Shown in pieces: positions 37,013 to 46,005 of a stretch of DNA of 64,000 nt. The stretch is taken from assembly GCF_000293785.1 (NCBI RefSeq), contig NZ_AKZI01000012.1:1-64000 (forward strand). The letters are read 5' to 3'. Numbering within the stretch: position 1 is the first letter of the stretch; each line of letters begins with the position of its first letter. The notes below the pieces were generated by a model. It ran no database searches. It had not been told where the DNA came from and worked only from the letters and a program-made list of their open reading frames with translations. Source of the DNA: Rhodovulum sp. PH10 (lineage in GTDB: Bacteria > Pseudomonadota > Alphaproteobacteria > Rhizobiales > Xanthobacteraceae). The position numbers and the translations under genes are program-made.

Positions 37013-38548
37013 CTAAACCGCGGCGGCGCGCATCTGCTTCTCGCGGCGGCGCTGCACCGAGGAGGGAATCCGCATCGCCTCCCGGTACTTTGCGACGGTG
37101 CGGCGGGCGATGTCGATGCCGGCCTCGCGCAGCTTCTCCACGATGGTGTCGTCGGACAGCACGTCGTTCGGCGCCTCGGCGTCGATCAGCTGCTTGATGC
37201 GGTGGCGCACCGCCTCGGCGGAATGCGCCTCGCCGCCGTTCGCCGCGGCGATCGCCGAGGTGAAGAAGAATTTCAGCTCGAAGGTGCCGCGCGGGGTCGC
37301 CATGTACTTGTTGGCGGTGACGCGCGAGACGGTCGACTCGTGCATGCCGATCGCGTCGGCCACCGTCTTCAGGTTCAAGGGCCGCAGATGCTCGACGCCC
37401 TGGGTGAGGAAGGCGTCCTGCTGACGGACGATCTCGGTCGCGACCTTGAGGATGGTCTTGGCCCGCTGGTCGAGTGCGCGCACCAGCCAGGCGGCGCTCT
37501 GCAAACAGTCGGACAGATAGGTCTTGTCGGTGTCCTTCTTGGTCCGGCCCGCGACCCGCGCATAATAGGTCTGGTTCACCAGAACCTTGGGCAGCGTGTC
37601 GGTGTTCAGCTCGATGATCCAGCTGGCGTCGGGGGCGGCCCGCACGAACACGTCCGGCACCACCGGCTGCACCACCGCCGAGCCGAACCGCAGCCCCGGC
37701 TTGGGGTCGAGCCGCTTGATCTCGCCGATCATGTCGGCGATGTCCTCGTCGGACACCGCGCATTTGCGCTTGAGGGCGGCGACGTCGCGTTTTGCGAGCA
37801 GGTCGAGATTGGCGACCAGCGCCTGCATCGCCGGGTCGAAGCGGTCGCGTTCCTTGAGCTGGATCGCGAGGCACTCGGCGAGATTGCGCGCGCACACGCC
37901 GGACGGGTTGAACGCCTGCAGCTTCTCCAGCACCGCCTCGACCCGCTCGGGCGGGCAGCCGAGTTTGTCGGCGACCTCGGCCGGGTCGCCGGCGAGGTAG
38001 CCGGCCTCGTTGACCATGTCGAGCAGGTACTGGCCGATCAGCCGCTCGGCCGGATCGGTGACGGCGAGCGCGAGCTGCTCGGCCAAATGGTCGGCGAGCG
38101 TGACCTCGGCGGCGACGAACGCTTCCAGGTTGTAGTCGTCGTCGTCGCGGCCGCCCGAGCCGACCCCCGACCACTCCGAATAGGCGGCCGGCTTCTGGTC
38201 GTCGAGCCGCGAGGCGCCGGGGCCGCCCTCGTCGGGAAACACGTTCTCCAGGTCGGTGTCGAGCCGCGCCTCGATCGACTCCCGGCTGGTGTCGAGCGTG
38301 TCGGCGATCCACGGCTCGTCGGCGCCCTCGGCGGCGTTCTGGATCGGCTCCGGCTCGGCGGGCTGCTCGGCCGGGCCGTTGTCCTCGCCGGCGTCGCGCT
38401 CGAGCAGCGGGTTACGCTCCAGCTCGCCTTCGACATAGGCGCTGAGATCGAGATGCGACAGCTGCAGCAGCTTGATGGCCTGCAAGAGCTGCGGCGTCAT
38501 CACCAGAGACTGGGTCTGGCGGAGCTGAAGTCTTTGCGAAAGCGCCAT
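37013..38548 (-). CDS. rpoN: RNA polymerase sigma-54 factor RpoN
   Basis: A 511-residue sigma-54. Region I is the glutamine/leucine-rich opening (RLQLRQTQSLVMTPQLLQ), region II is acidic (about 50-135), and region III holds the core-binding domain, the helix-turn-helix (VADAIGMHESTVSRVTANKY) and the RpoN box ARRTVAKYRE at about 481-490. It directs transcription from -24/-12 promoters with AAA+ activators, including nitrogen metabolism. It is downstream of lptB, as in relatives, separated by 220 bases with a divergent sigma-54-like promoter. Confidence 0.97.
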   Translation of the reverse strand: MALSQRLQLRQTQSLVMTPQLLQAIKLLQLSHLDLSAYVEGELERNPLLERDAGEDNGPAEQPAEPEPIQNAAEGADEPWIADTLDTSRESIEARLDTDLENVFPDEGGPGASRLDDQKPAAYSEWSGVGSGGRDDDDYNLEAFVAAEVTLADHLAEQLALAVTDPAERLIGQYLLDMVNEAGYLAGDPAEVADKLGCPPERVEAVLEKLQAFNPSGVCARNLAECLAIQLKERDRFDPAMQALVANLDLLAKRDVAALKRKCAVSDEDIADMIGEIKRLDPKPGLRFGSAVVQPVVPDVFVRAAPDASWIIELNTDTLPKVLVNQTYYARVAGRTKKDTDKTYLSDCLQSAAWLVRALDQRAKTILKVATEIVRQQDAFLTQGVEHLRPLNLKTVADAIGMHESTVSRVTANKYMATPRGTFELKFFFTSAIAAANGGEAHSAEAVRHRIKQLIDAEAPNDVLSDDTIVEKLREAGIDIARRTVAKYREAMRIPSSVQRRREKQMRAAAV

Positions 38549-38561
38549 TGCACACCGAAAC

Positions 38562-38578
38562 TTGGTCCGGTTTTTGCT
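38562..38578 (+). promoter_or_regulatory. Sigma-54-like -24/-12 sequence, pointing away from rpoN
   Basis: TTGG-TCCG-GTTT-TTGCT matches the consensus TTGGCACG-N4-TTGCW at all but two positions, with the required ten bases between GG and GC. It lies 13 bases upstream of the rpoN start but reads rightward, into the end of lptB on the opposite strand. Confidence 0.5.
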
Positions 38579-38768
38579 TATCCGGTTTGCCCGGCGCTGT
38601 ATATCCGAATTTTTGCGGGGTATGCGGCTCGCCGGAGCGGGCTAGAATGGCGGCGGAATAGACTCTCGCCGGCGGTGAGGGAGCACGGGCTGCCGTCTCG
38701 GCCGGCGCGAGACGCACGACCGCCGGATCTACCCGCCGGGCGTCCCCGCCGAACGGCACGGCCTGGCG

Positions 38769-39662
38769 CTACATCCGGAACCCTTCGCCCAGATAGAGCC
38801 GCCGGACGTCCGGATTGTTGACGATGTCGTCGGTGCGACCTTCCGTCAAGACCTCACCCGAATAGATGATGTAGGCGCGGTCGGTGAGGCCGAGCGTTTC
38901 GCGGACGTTGTGGTCGGTGATCAGCACGCCGATGCCGCGCTGGGTGAGGTGGCGCACCAGGGCCTGGATGTCGCCGACCGCGATCGGGTCGATGCCGGCG
39001 AACGGCTCGTCGAGCAGCATGTAGCTCGGCCGGCTGGCCAGCGCCCGGGCGATCTCGACGCGGCGGCGCTCGCCGCCCGACAGGGCGATCGACGGGGATT
39101 TGCGCAGGCGGCCGATATTGAACTCGTCGAGCAGCGCGTCGAGCTCGGCCTCGCGGCGCTTCTTGCTCGGCTCGACGATCTCCAGCACCGCGCGGATGTT
39201 GTCCTCGACGTTGAGCCCGCGAAAGATCGACGGCTCCTGCGCGAGATAACCGATGCCGAGGCGGGCGCGCTGATACATCGGCAGGCCGGTGACGTCGTAG
39301 CCGTCGAGCTCGATGCGGCCGCGGTCGGCCTTGATCAGCCCGGTGATCATGTAGAACACGGTGGTCTTGCCGGCGCCGTTCGGGCCGAGCAGGCCGACCG
39401 CCTCGCCGCGCCGGACATAGAGGCTGACGCCCTTCACCACCTTGCGGCCGACGAAGGTCTTCTCCACGCCGTGGATCGCCAGATAGTCGCGGGTGGGCGC
39501 CCGCCGGGGGGGCGGCGGCTCGGCGCGGGGCGCCGGGATCTCGCGATAGGTCCGTCCGTCGGCCGCGGCTGCGGCCCGGCCGTCGGTGCCGGCATAGGCC
39601 TCGGACCCCGGACGACCGTCCGGCTCCTGGCCGGCCTCGAACCTCGCATAGGGATCGCTCAC
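38769..39662 (-). CDS. lptB: LPS export ABC transporter ATP-binding protein LptB
   Basis: A 297-residue ABC ATPase that powers lipopolysaccharide transport with LptF/LptG. Walker A is GPNGAGKTT (93-101), the signature is LSGGERRRVEIARAL and Walker B is YMLLDEPFAGIDP. The first 57 residues are an extension rich in Pro, Arg, Gly and Ala that is not part of the ABC fold. No ATG precedes the domain; I use GTG at 39662, which has GAGG six bases upstream. lptA and lptC are directly upstream in the same direction. Confidence 0.93.
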   Translation of the reverse strand: MSDPYARFEAGQEPDGRPGSEAYAGTDGRAAAAADGRTYREIPAPRAEPPPPRRAPTRDYLAIHGVEKTFVGRKVVKGVSLYVRRGEAVGLLGPNGAGKTTVFYMITGLIKADRGRIELDGYDVTGLPMYQRARLGIGYLAQEPSIFRGLNVEDNIRAVLEIVEPSKKRREAELDALLDEFNIGRLRKSPSIALSGGERRRVEIARALASRPSYMLLDEPFAGIDPIAVGDIQALVRHLTQRGIGVLITDHNVRETLGLTDRAYIIYSGEVLTEGRTDDIVNNPDVRRLYLGEGFRM

Positions 39663-39775
39663 GCGCGCCTCGATGCCTCCGCGCCGGCCCGGGAGGGTTC
39701 GTCTCACCCCGGGCGCCGGCCGGCCGGGACCATAGACGGTTGGCGGGGCGGCGCAACCGGGCGCCGGCACCGGGA

Positions 39776-40531
39776 TCAGTAGAGGCCGGAGGGGCCGGAT
39801 TGCCGTCGCGGCGGCTCGCGGCCGCCGGCGGAGGAGCCGGAGCCCGGGCCGTCGGAGCCGTTCTGGCTGCCCGGCTGGAGCACCGCGCGGACCCGGCAGT
39901 TGCCGCCCTTGCCGCACTCGACGCGCGACACGCCGGTCGTCATGTCGACCACCAGCCGGTCGCCCTTCACGGCATTGTGGCCCTGCGAGATCACCACGTT
40001 ACCGATCAGCGTGACGGTGTTCGCCTTCATGTCGAACACGCCGTTGTCGCCGATCGCGGTCTGGTCCTTCTGGGTGACGACGACGTTGCCGCGCGCCTCG
40101 ATCCGCTTGATCTGCTGGGCCGAGTTGCCCCCCGGTCCGGCCGCGCCGCCGGGCACCGAGGTGGTCTGCATGCCGCCCGCCGGCTTGCCGCCGCCGCCGG
40201 CTGACTTGGCGCTCTTGTCCGGGTCGTTCTCGTAGAACACGACCAGGCTGTTGCATTTGAGCGTCACGTCGCCCTGCACCAGATGCACGTTGCCGGCGAA
40301 GGTCGCCATCTTCTCCTTGTCGCGGACCTCGAGCGAGGCGGAATCGATCTGCACCGGCTTGTCGCGATTCTGGGAGAAGCCCTGCAGCGCGTTGGGCGGG
40401 CCGCTCGCCGGCTGGGCGAGCGCGGGCGCGGCGCCGAGGCCCGGCAGGCTCGGTGCGCAGACGAGCGCCAGCACCGCCGACAGGAAGAGGCGGCGGGCGA
40501 GCCGGGCGGCAGGGCACGGACGAAACGTCAT
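39776..40531 (-). CDS. lptA: LPS transport periplasmic protein LptA
   Basis: A 251-residue periplasmic protein with a signal peptide (about 1-38, ending APALAQ) and an OstA/LptA beta-jellyroll domain: QIDSASLEVRDKEKMATFAGNVHLVQGDVTLKC-like core at about 58-95 and a repeat of the fold at 150-205. It forms the bridge between LptC and LptD. A Gly-rich insertion with KSAGGGGKPAGG lies near 107-135 and the C-terminal 40 residues are disordered. Start overlaps the lptC stop by four bases. Confidence 0.92.
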   Translation of the reverse strand: MTFRPCPAARLARRLFLSAVLALVCAPSLPGLGAAPALAQPASGPPNALQGFSQNRDKPVQIDSASLEVRDKEKMATFAGNVHLVQGDVTLKCNSLVVFYENDPDKSAKSAGGGGKPAGGMQTTSVPGGAAGPGGNSAQQIKRIEARGNVVVTQKDQTAIGDNGVFDMKANTVTLIGNVVISQGHNAVKGDRLVVDMTTGVSRVECGKGGNCRVRAVLQPGSQNGSDGPGSGSSAGGREPPRRQSGPSGLY

Positions 40532-41235
40532 TGGGCACTCGCGCTGCGGCTGCGGTCGCCGCCGAAGGTCAGGTTGGTCCGCACCCCGCGGCTGAACAGC
40601 ACCACGCCGCCGCCGTCGGAGATGTCGAGCCGGTTGGCGGCCACCGTGCCGTCCGGCAGGGTCACCGTGACCGGCGCCTCGGACACGATGGTGCCCTTCT
40701 TGACGTCGACCACGGCCTCGGTGAGCCGCGCCTCGAAACCCTTGCCGGTGCGCACGACGATCTTGTCGACGAGGCGCAGGAGGTCGGCCTTGGTGTCGTA
40801 GGTGCCGGTCGCCGCCTGCAGCGTCACCGCACCCTGGTCGTTCGATTCCACCTTCGCGCGCAGCTCGGTCAGCTCCAGGATGGTCGGCTTGGTGAGGTCC
40901 TGGGCGGCCGACTGCGCGGTCAGCTCGTAGGGCTTGCGGTCGTTGGTGAAGCCGGCGAGCCGCGGCGCCTCCATGGTGATCTTGCTGCCGCTGACCACCA
41001 GCTTGCCGGGGTCGATCGCGGCGTCCGGCGGCAGCCGGAACGGGTTGAAGAAGGTGACCACCACCACCAGCCCGCAGGCGGCGACGATGGCGGCCGGGAT
41101 CGCCACCCGCAGCACGCGGATCAGCCGGCTGTGGCGCGCCGCCTTGCGGAATTTGCGCGCGCGGTCGTCCGCCCACCCGGCGCCGAGGGCGTGGGCGTGA
41201 GCATGATCGGCAGCCGCGAAGGTCGGTCGGTTCAT
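40528..41235 (-). CDS. lptC: LPS export protein LptC
   Basis: A 235-residue bitopic inner-membrane protein: cytoplasmic N-terminus with a His/Ala-rich stretch, one membrane span (about 44-63, VAIPAAIVAACGLVVVVTFF) and a periplasmic LptC jellyroll. LptC receives LPS from LptB2FG and passes it to LptA. It is coupled to lptA by an ATGA overlap and lies 98 bases downstream of the RNase D-like gene, as in other Hyphomicrobiales. Confidence 0.92.
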   Translation of the reverse strand: MNRPTFAAADHAHAHALGAGWADDRARKFRKAARHSRLIRVLRVAIPAAIVAACGLVVVVTFFNPFRLPPDAAIDPGKLVVSGSKITMEAPRLAGFTNDRKPYELTAQSAAQDLTKPTILELTELRAKVESNDQGAVTLQAATGTYDTKADLLRLVDKIVVRTGKGFEARLTEAVVDVKKGTIVSEAPVTVTLPDGTVAANRLDISDGGGVVLFSRGVRTNLTFGGDRSRSASAQ

Positions 41236-41333
41236 CCCCAGCGTCTCGGTCCGGAACCGCGCTTGCCCCCGCGATCCGCCGCGACACCGTCGCTTCGGAA
41301 TATGGCCGGCACACGGCGGGCGGCGTCGGTGGC

Positions 41334-41951
41334 TCAGGAGTGGGCGAAAATGTCCTCCTCGGCCCACCCGGCGAGGTCGAGGCGCGCGCGGGTCGGCAGG
41401 AAGGCGAAGCAGGCGGCGGCGAGATCGGTGCGGCCTTCGCGCGCGAGCATCTCGTCGAGCTTCGCCTTGATGGCGTGCAGATGCAAGACGTCGGAGGCGG
41501 CGTAGGCGATCTGCGGCTCGGTGAGCTCGGCGGCGCCCCAGTCGGACGACTGCTGCTGCTTCGAAACGTCGATCCCGAGCACGTCCTTGGTGAGGTCCTT
41601 CAGCCCGTGCCGGTCGGTATAGGTGCGGGTGAGCCTGGAGGCGATCTTGGTGCAATAGACCGGCGTCGGCATCACGCCGAGCGTCTTGTAGAGGATCGCG
41701 AGGTCGAACCGGGCGAAGTGGAAGATCTTCGGCTTCGTCGGGTCGGCGAGCAGCGCCTTCAGGTTCGGCGCGTCGGTGCCGTCGCGCGGAATCTGCACCA
41801 CGTCGGCGCTGCCGTCGCCGGGCGAAAGCTGCACCACGCACAGCCGGTCGCGCTCCGGGCGAAGGCCCATCGTCTCGGTGTCGATCGCCACCGCACCCGG
41901 ATAATGCGAGAGGTCCGGCAGGTCGCCGCGGTGCAGTCGGATCGTCATCAT
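41334..41951 (-). CDS. RNase D-like 3'-5' exonuclease
   Basis: A 205-residue DEDDy exonuclease: Exo I AIDTETMGL near 22-30, Exo II FHFARFDLAIL near 77-87, and Exo III with Tyr in YAASDVLHLHAIK near 150-162. It corresponds to the catalytic domain of RNase D only and lacks the C-terminal HRDC domains of the E. coli enzyme; such short versions are the common form in Hyphomicrobiales. Two successive ATG codons open the frame. Confidence 0.9.
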   Translation of the reverse strand: MMTIRLHRGDLPDLSHYPGAVAIDTETMGLRPERDRLCVVQLSPGDGSADVVQIPRDGTDAPNLKALLADPTKPKIFHFARFDLAILYKTLGVMPTPVYCTKIASRLTRTYTDRHGLKDLTKDVLGIDVSKQQQSSDWGAAELTEPQIAYAASDVLHLHAIKAKLDEMLAREGRTDLAAACFAFLPTRARLDLAGWAEEDIFAHS

Positions 41952-42134
41952 GGGCCTCCGGTGCTCGCGCCGCCACGTCGCGCCACCCCGGACGAGCCCG
42001 GCGTGTCGCCGTAACAGCCTGACGAAGAAGAGATTTTTTCGGCCGTACTTTGGTCACATGTGTAGCACACGCGTCGAGACGGTCAATCGCAGGTGCGGCG
42101 AGCCGCCGCGCACTGCCACGCCACGGGGGGCGTC

Positions 42135-42842
42135 ATGCGCAGATTGCTGGTGTGTGCCGTGGTCGTCGGCACGACGGGACTGGTCGGAGCGGGCGACGGA
42201 TTCGCCACCGAGCGCGCTGCGCCGGCGGCCAAGGAGGCCAAGGCGGTGTCGCAGAAGGTGGCCCACCGGGTGTTGCGCGGCGTGCCGCTGCCGCGCCCGC
42301 GGCCGGCCGAGCTGGTGGCGCTGATGCAGCAGGAGGCCGCCGCCGAGAGCGCGGAAGCCGCGCTGCCGGCGCCGATCGCCCCGCCCCCGGTGATCGGCGC
42401 GGTGCAGATCGCCTCGGTGCCGGCGGCGGTCGCCGAGACGCCGGCGGAGGCCGCGGCCGAAGCGGCCGCGCCGATCGAGATCGCCCCCGATGTCGCGCCG
42501 ACGCCGGCCGACGAGGGCGAGGTGGCGGTGCCCCGCCCCAACCCGATGCGCAAGGCGATGCCGGCGGTGTGCGGCACCGGCCGGCTGGTGCGCACGACCT
42601 TCTATTGGCAGGGCAGCCACACCGCCAACGGTGAGCGGTTCGATCCCGACGGGCTCACCGCCGCCCACCGCACGCTGCCGTTCGGCACGAAACTCCGCGT
42701 CACCAATCCGCGCACCGGAAAGACGATCGAGGTGCGGGTGAACGACCGCGGGCCGTTCAAGCCGGGGCTGCATCTCGATCTCAGCCGCGGCGCGGCGCGG
42801 GCGATCGGCCTCACCACCACCGGCTCGGTCTGCATTCTCTGA
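42135..42842 (+). CDS. RlpA-like septal-ring lytic transglycosylase domain protein
   Basis: A 235-residue protein with a signal peptide (about 1-25), a long Ala/Pro/Glu-rich linker (about 30-145) and a C-terminal double-psi beta-barrel (about 148-235). The RlpA motifs TTFYWQGSHTANGERFDP, AAHRTLPFGTKLRVTNP and VNDRGPF are intact, including the Asp of the barrel. RlpA proteins cleave denuded glycan at the septum in Pseudomonas. No lipobox or SPOR domain is present, so it is the minimal form. Confidence 0.88.
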   Translation: MRRLLVCAVVVGTTGLVGAGDGFATERAAPAAKEAKAVSQKVAHRVLRGVPLPRPRPAELVALMQQEAAAESAEAALPAPIAPPPVIGAVQIASVPAAVAETPAEAAAEAAAPIEIAPDVAPTPADEGEVAVPRPNPMRKAMPAVCGTGRLVRTTFYWQGSHTANGERFDPDGLTAAHRTLPFGTKLRVTNPRTGKTIEVRVNDRGPFKPGLHLDLSRGAARAIGLTTTGSVCIL

Positions 42843-42885
42843 CCGCCGGCCGGATGCGGATCGCGGTGTCGGGCGGGCGCGGCTC

Positions 42886-43635
42886 TCACGCCCGACACAC
42901 GTCGGCGAGCGCCGCGCCGTAGAGGATCATGCATGCCCCCTCCGGCGGGTTTTCTTTCAGCCGCGCGGCGACGGTTTCGACCGTGCCCTTGATCACCGCG
43001 GTCCTTTCGGTGCCGAGGCTTTCCACCACCGCCGCCGGCGTCTCCACCGAGAGACCGTGCGCAAAGAGCTTTTCGGCGAGCGCCGGAAAGGTCGCCTTGC
43101 CCATGAACACGCAGGTGGTCGCCAAGGGATCGGCGAGCGCGCCGAGGTCGAGATCGTCCGGCAGGTGTCCGGTCACCTCGTGGGCGGTGACGAACTGCAC
43201 CCGGCGCGCGACCAGCCGCTTGGTGAGCGCCGCCCCGAGATGCGCCGCCGCGGCGGTGGCAGTTGTGACGCCCGGCACGATCTCCACCGAAAAGCCCGCC
43301 TCGTGGGCGGCGCAAATCTCCTCGTCGGCGCGGGAGAAGATGGTCGGGTCGCCCGACTTCAGCCGCACCACCCGCTTGCCGAGCGCGGCATAGGCGACCA
43401 TCAGCCGGCTCACCTCCGCCTGCTTCGGTGCGTGCCGTCCCGCGCGCTTGCCGACCGAGATCAGCTCGGCCTCCTCGCGCGCATGGGCGAGCGCGCCGGC
43501 GCTGCCGAGATCGTCGTACAGCACGACGTCGGCCGCGCCGAGCCGCGCGACCGCGCGCAGCGTGAGAAGATCGGGATCGCCCGGCCCCGCACCGACCAGC
43601 GCAATGTGGCCCTTGGATGCGTCCGACTGGCTCAT
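42886..43635 (-). CDS. cobA: Uroporphyrinogen-III C-methyltransferase
   Basis: A 249-residue SAM-dependent methyltransferase that makes precorrin-2, the entry to cobalamin and siroheme. The family signatures are VGAGPGDPDLLTL (about 13-25), VVRLKSGDPTIFSR (about 90-103) and an EIVPGVTT-like segment near 117. It lacks the CysG dehydrogenase/ferrochelatase half, so it is the CobA/SUMT type. Divergent from cobK, 104 bases apart, leaving room for shared control; no riboswitch is visible in that gap. I used the ATG at 43635. Confidence 0.93.
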   Translation of the reverse strand: MSQSDASKGHIALVGAGPGDPDLLTLRAVARLGAADVVLYDDLGSAGALAHAREEAELISVGKRAGRHAPKQAEVSRLMVAYAALGKRVVRLKSGDPTIFSRADEEICAAHEAGFSVEIVPGVTTATAAAAHLGAALTKRLVARRVQFVTAHEVTGHLPDDLDLGALADPLATTCVFMGKATFPALAEKLFAHGLSVETPAAVVESLGTERTAVIKGTVETVAARLKENPPEGACMILYGAALADVCRA

Positions 43636-43739
43636 GCTCGGCCCTGACACCACGGGCCCGCGCGCCTATAGTCGCCGGCCCGGATTTCCTTTCGTCTCGG
43701 CGCTGCGTTGCTCGCGAGGCGACCTTTCGAGGAGTGGCG

Positions 43740-44540
43740 ATGCGACGCCTGCGTGTTCTGATTCTCGGCGGCACCGGCGAGGCGCGCCGCCTCGCCCAGC
43801 GGCTCGCCGCGGAGCGGCTTTCCGCCCGGCGTGTCGCTGGAGAATCGACCATCGACGCGGTGCTCTCTTATGCCGGCCGCACCGAAAGCCCGCTGCCCCC
43901 GCCGATCCCGTTTCGGGTCGGCGGCTTCGGCGGCATTGGCGGCCTGATCGACTATCTGAGAAGCGAAAGAATCGACCGGGTGATCGACGCGACGCATCCG
44001 TTCGCCGCGCAGATGAGCACGCATGCGGTGGCGGCCTGTGAGACGACGAAGATTCCGCTGCTCGCGCTCGAGCGAAAACCGTGGACCGCGGAGCCCGGCG
44101 ACCGCTGGATCGAGGTCGCCAGTCTGGAAGACGCCGCCGAGGCGGTCGGCGCGACGCCGCGCCGAATTTTTCTCGGCATCGGCCGGCTGCATCTCGCGGC
44201 GTTCGCCGAAAAGCCGCAGCATTCTTATCTGGTGCGCTTGGTCGATCCGCTGCGCGAGACGCTGCCGTTTCCGACCGTCGAGGTGATCGTCGCCCGCGGC
44301 CCGTTCGACGTCGCCTCCGACACGGCGATGCTCGAACGGCACGGCAGCGAGATTGTCGTCTCGAAAAATGCCGGGGGCACCGCGTCGGTCGCCAAGATTT
44401 TGGCCGCACGCGCGCTGAACCTGCCGGTCGTGATGGTGCGGCGCCCAAGGATTCCGCAGCGGCCGAGTGTCGAGACGGTCGACGAGGTGATGCGCTGGCT
44501 TCACGGCGACGGCTCCGCGGGCGTCTTGCGCGGTGTGTAG
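43740..44540 (+). CDS. cobK: Precorrin-6A reductase CobK
   Basis: A 266-residue NADPH-dependent reductase of precorrin-6A. Visible features are ILGGTGEARRLAQRL near the N-terminus, DATHPFAAQMSTHA near 79-92, and SKNAGGTASVAKILAARAL near 205-225. GAGGAG precedes the ATG at 43740. It is the only cob gene here on the plus strand, and its last 40 bases overlap the end of the convergent cobJ. Confidence 0.93.
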   Translation: MRRLRVLILGGTGEARRLAQRLAAERLSARRVAGESTIDAVLSYAGRTESPLPPPIPFRVGGFGGIGGLIDYLRSERIDRVIDATHPFAAQMSTHAVAACETTKIPLLALERKPWTAEPGDRWIEVASLEDAAEAVGATPRRIFLGIGRLHLAAFAEKPQHSYLVRLVDPLRETLPFPTVEVIVARGPFDVASDTAMLERHGSEIVVSKNAGGTASVAKILAARALNLPVVMVRRPRIPQRPSVETVDEVMRWLHGDGSAGVLRGV

Positions 44541-45283
44541 ACGAACGGCGGCTTTCCCTCCCGCGCAATCGTCCGGGTGCGGGAGGAGCCGACGATCACC
44601 AGCGTGCGCATGTCGGCGCGCTCCGCCACCGCTTTGCCGAGCGGCACGGTGTCGATCCTCTCGCGTGCGTCGCTGACGGCGGTCGCAAAGATCACCGGGG
44701 TTTCGGGCGCCCGCACGGTGCGCAAAATCTCGAATGCGCGGCCGAGCTGCCAGGGGCGCGCCTTCGACACCGGATTGTACAAGGTGATCACGAAGTCGGC
44801 CTCGGCGGCGAGCGCGAGGCGCTTTTCCACAAGGCCCCACGGCTTCAGATTGTCGGACAGGTTGATCGCGCAGAAATCGTGGCCGAGCGGCGCGCCGACG
44901 CGGGCGGCTGCGGACAACATCGCGCTGATGCCCGGCAGCACTCTGATGTCGAGCGCGCGCCACGCCGGATCGCCCTCGTCGATCGCCTCGAACACCGCGG
45001 CCGCCATCGCGAACACGCCGGGATCGCCCGACGACACCACGACGACGCGCCGGCCGCTCGCCGCGAGCGTCAAGGCATGGCGGGCGCGGTCGATCTCCTC
45101 CCGATTGTCGGAGATGTGACGGGTCGGGCCGGGTCGCTCCGGCACCCGCGCGACATAGGTCGCGTACCCGACGAGATCGGTCGCCGCGGCGAGCGCCGCG
45201 CTCGCCTCCGGTGTGATCAGATTTTTGTCACCTGGTCCGAGTCCGACTACGATCACAAAACCCTGTTCTCGAGTGTCGCTCAT
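44501..45283 (-). CDS. cobJ: Precorrin-3B C17-methyltransferase CobJ
   Basis: A 260-residue SAM-dependent methyltransferase of the tetrapyrrole methylase family, which carries out ring contraction. VVGLGPGDKNLITPEA (about 12-27), VVVVSSGDPGVFAMA (about 79-93), VLPGISAML and FCAINLSDNLKPW are in place. Last gene of the riboswitch operon; its start overlaps the cobI stop by four bases and its 3' end overlaps convergent cobK by 40 bases. Confidence 0.95.
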   Translation of the reverse strand: MSDTREQGFVIVVGLGPGDKNLITPEASAALAAATDLVGYATYVARVPERPGPTRHISDNREEIDRARHALTLAASGRRVVVVSSGDPGVFAMAAAVFEAIDEGDPAWRALDIRVLPGISAMLSAAARVGAPLGHDFCAINLSDNLKPWGLVEKRLALAAEADFVITLYNPVSKARPWQLGRAFEILRTVRAPETPVIFATAVSDARERIDTVPLGKAVAERADMRTLVIVGSSRTRTIAREGKPPFVYTPRKTPAEPSP

Positions 45284-46005
45284 GGCCGGCGTCCGTTTCC
45301 GGGCACCAGGATCATCGAGAAGTAAGGTGCCGCCTCGTCCTGCTTGTCCGTCAATCGCACGACCTTCTGATCGGGCATGGTGCCGCGCTCGACATACCAG
45401 GCGCGATCCATCAGGCCGGCGGCTTCCACTGCCCGCCGGACTTTTGCAAAATTCCGGCCGAGCTTCATGATCACGGACGCGTCGCTCGCCCCGATCTTCT
45501 CGGCGAGCGTCGCTTCGTCGAGCGTGCCCGGCAGAACCGTCAGCACGTCGTCGCCCCAGGTGATCGGCACGTCGGTCGCGGTCCAGCAGCCGCTCATGCC
45601 GGGGATGCCCGGCACCACCACCACCGGCGCGCGGTCGACGAGCCTCGCATGCAGGTGCATGAACGAGCCGTAGAGGAACGGGTCGCCCTCGCACAGCACC
45701 ATCACGTCGGTGCCGGCATTCACCTGCGCGAGCAGCTGTTCCACGCAGCGCTCGTAAAATTCGGCGAGCGCTCCGTTGTAGGCGGGATCGCCGACCGCGA
45801 CCTCGGTCGTCATCGGGTATTCCATCGCGATCTCGCGCGCGTCGCTCCTGATCAGATCGCTCGCGATCGTCCGCGCATTGCCGCGCGTGCCGGCCTTGCA
45901 GAAATAGGCGACGATTTCGGCGCGTGCGATGAGCCGCGCGGCCTTCACGCTGATCAGCTCCGGGTCGCCCGGCCCGAGCCCGATGCCGTAGACGGTGGCG
46001 CTCAT
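45280..46005 (-). CDS. cobI: Precorrin-2 C20-methyltransferase CobI
   Basis: A 241-residue methylase that converts precorrin-2 to precorrin-3A. The N-terminal GIGLGPGDPELISVKA, VLCEGDPFLYGSFMHL (about 101-116) and VVPGIPGMSG segments are typical. It overlaps cobH upstream and cobJ downstream by four bases each, so translation is coupled through the operon. Confidence 0.95.
   Translation of the reverse strand: MSATVYGIGLGPGDPELISVKAARLIARAEIVAYFCKAGTRGNARTIASDLIRSDAREIAMEYPMTTEVAVGDPAYNGALAEFYERCVEQLLAQVNAGTDVMVLCEGDPFLYGSFMHLHARLVDRAPVVVVPGIPGMSGCWTATDVPITWGDDVLTVLPGTLDEATLAEKIGASDASVIMKLGRNFAKVRRAVEAAGLMDRAWYVERGTMPDQKVVRLTDKQDEAAPYFSMILVPGNGRRP

Noticed and set aside
35574-38312. A 900-codon minus-strand open frame across the TolA-like gene and rpoN
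   Set aside because: It is a shifted frame of two recognised genes and yields Arg/Gly-rich sequence with no family match by eye.
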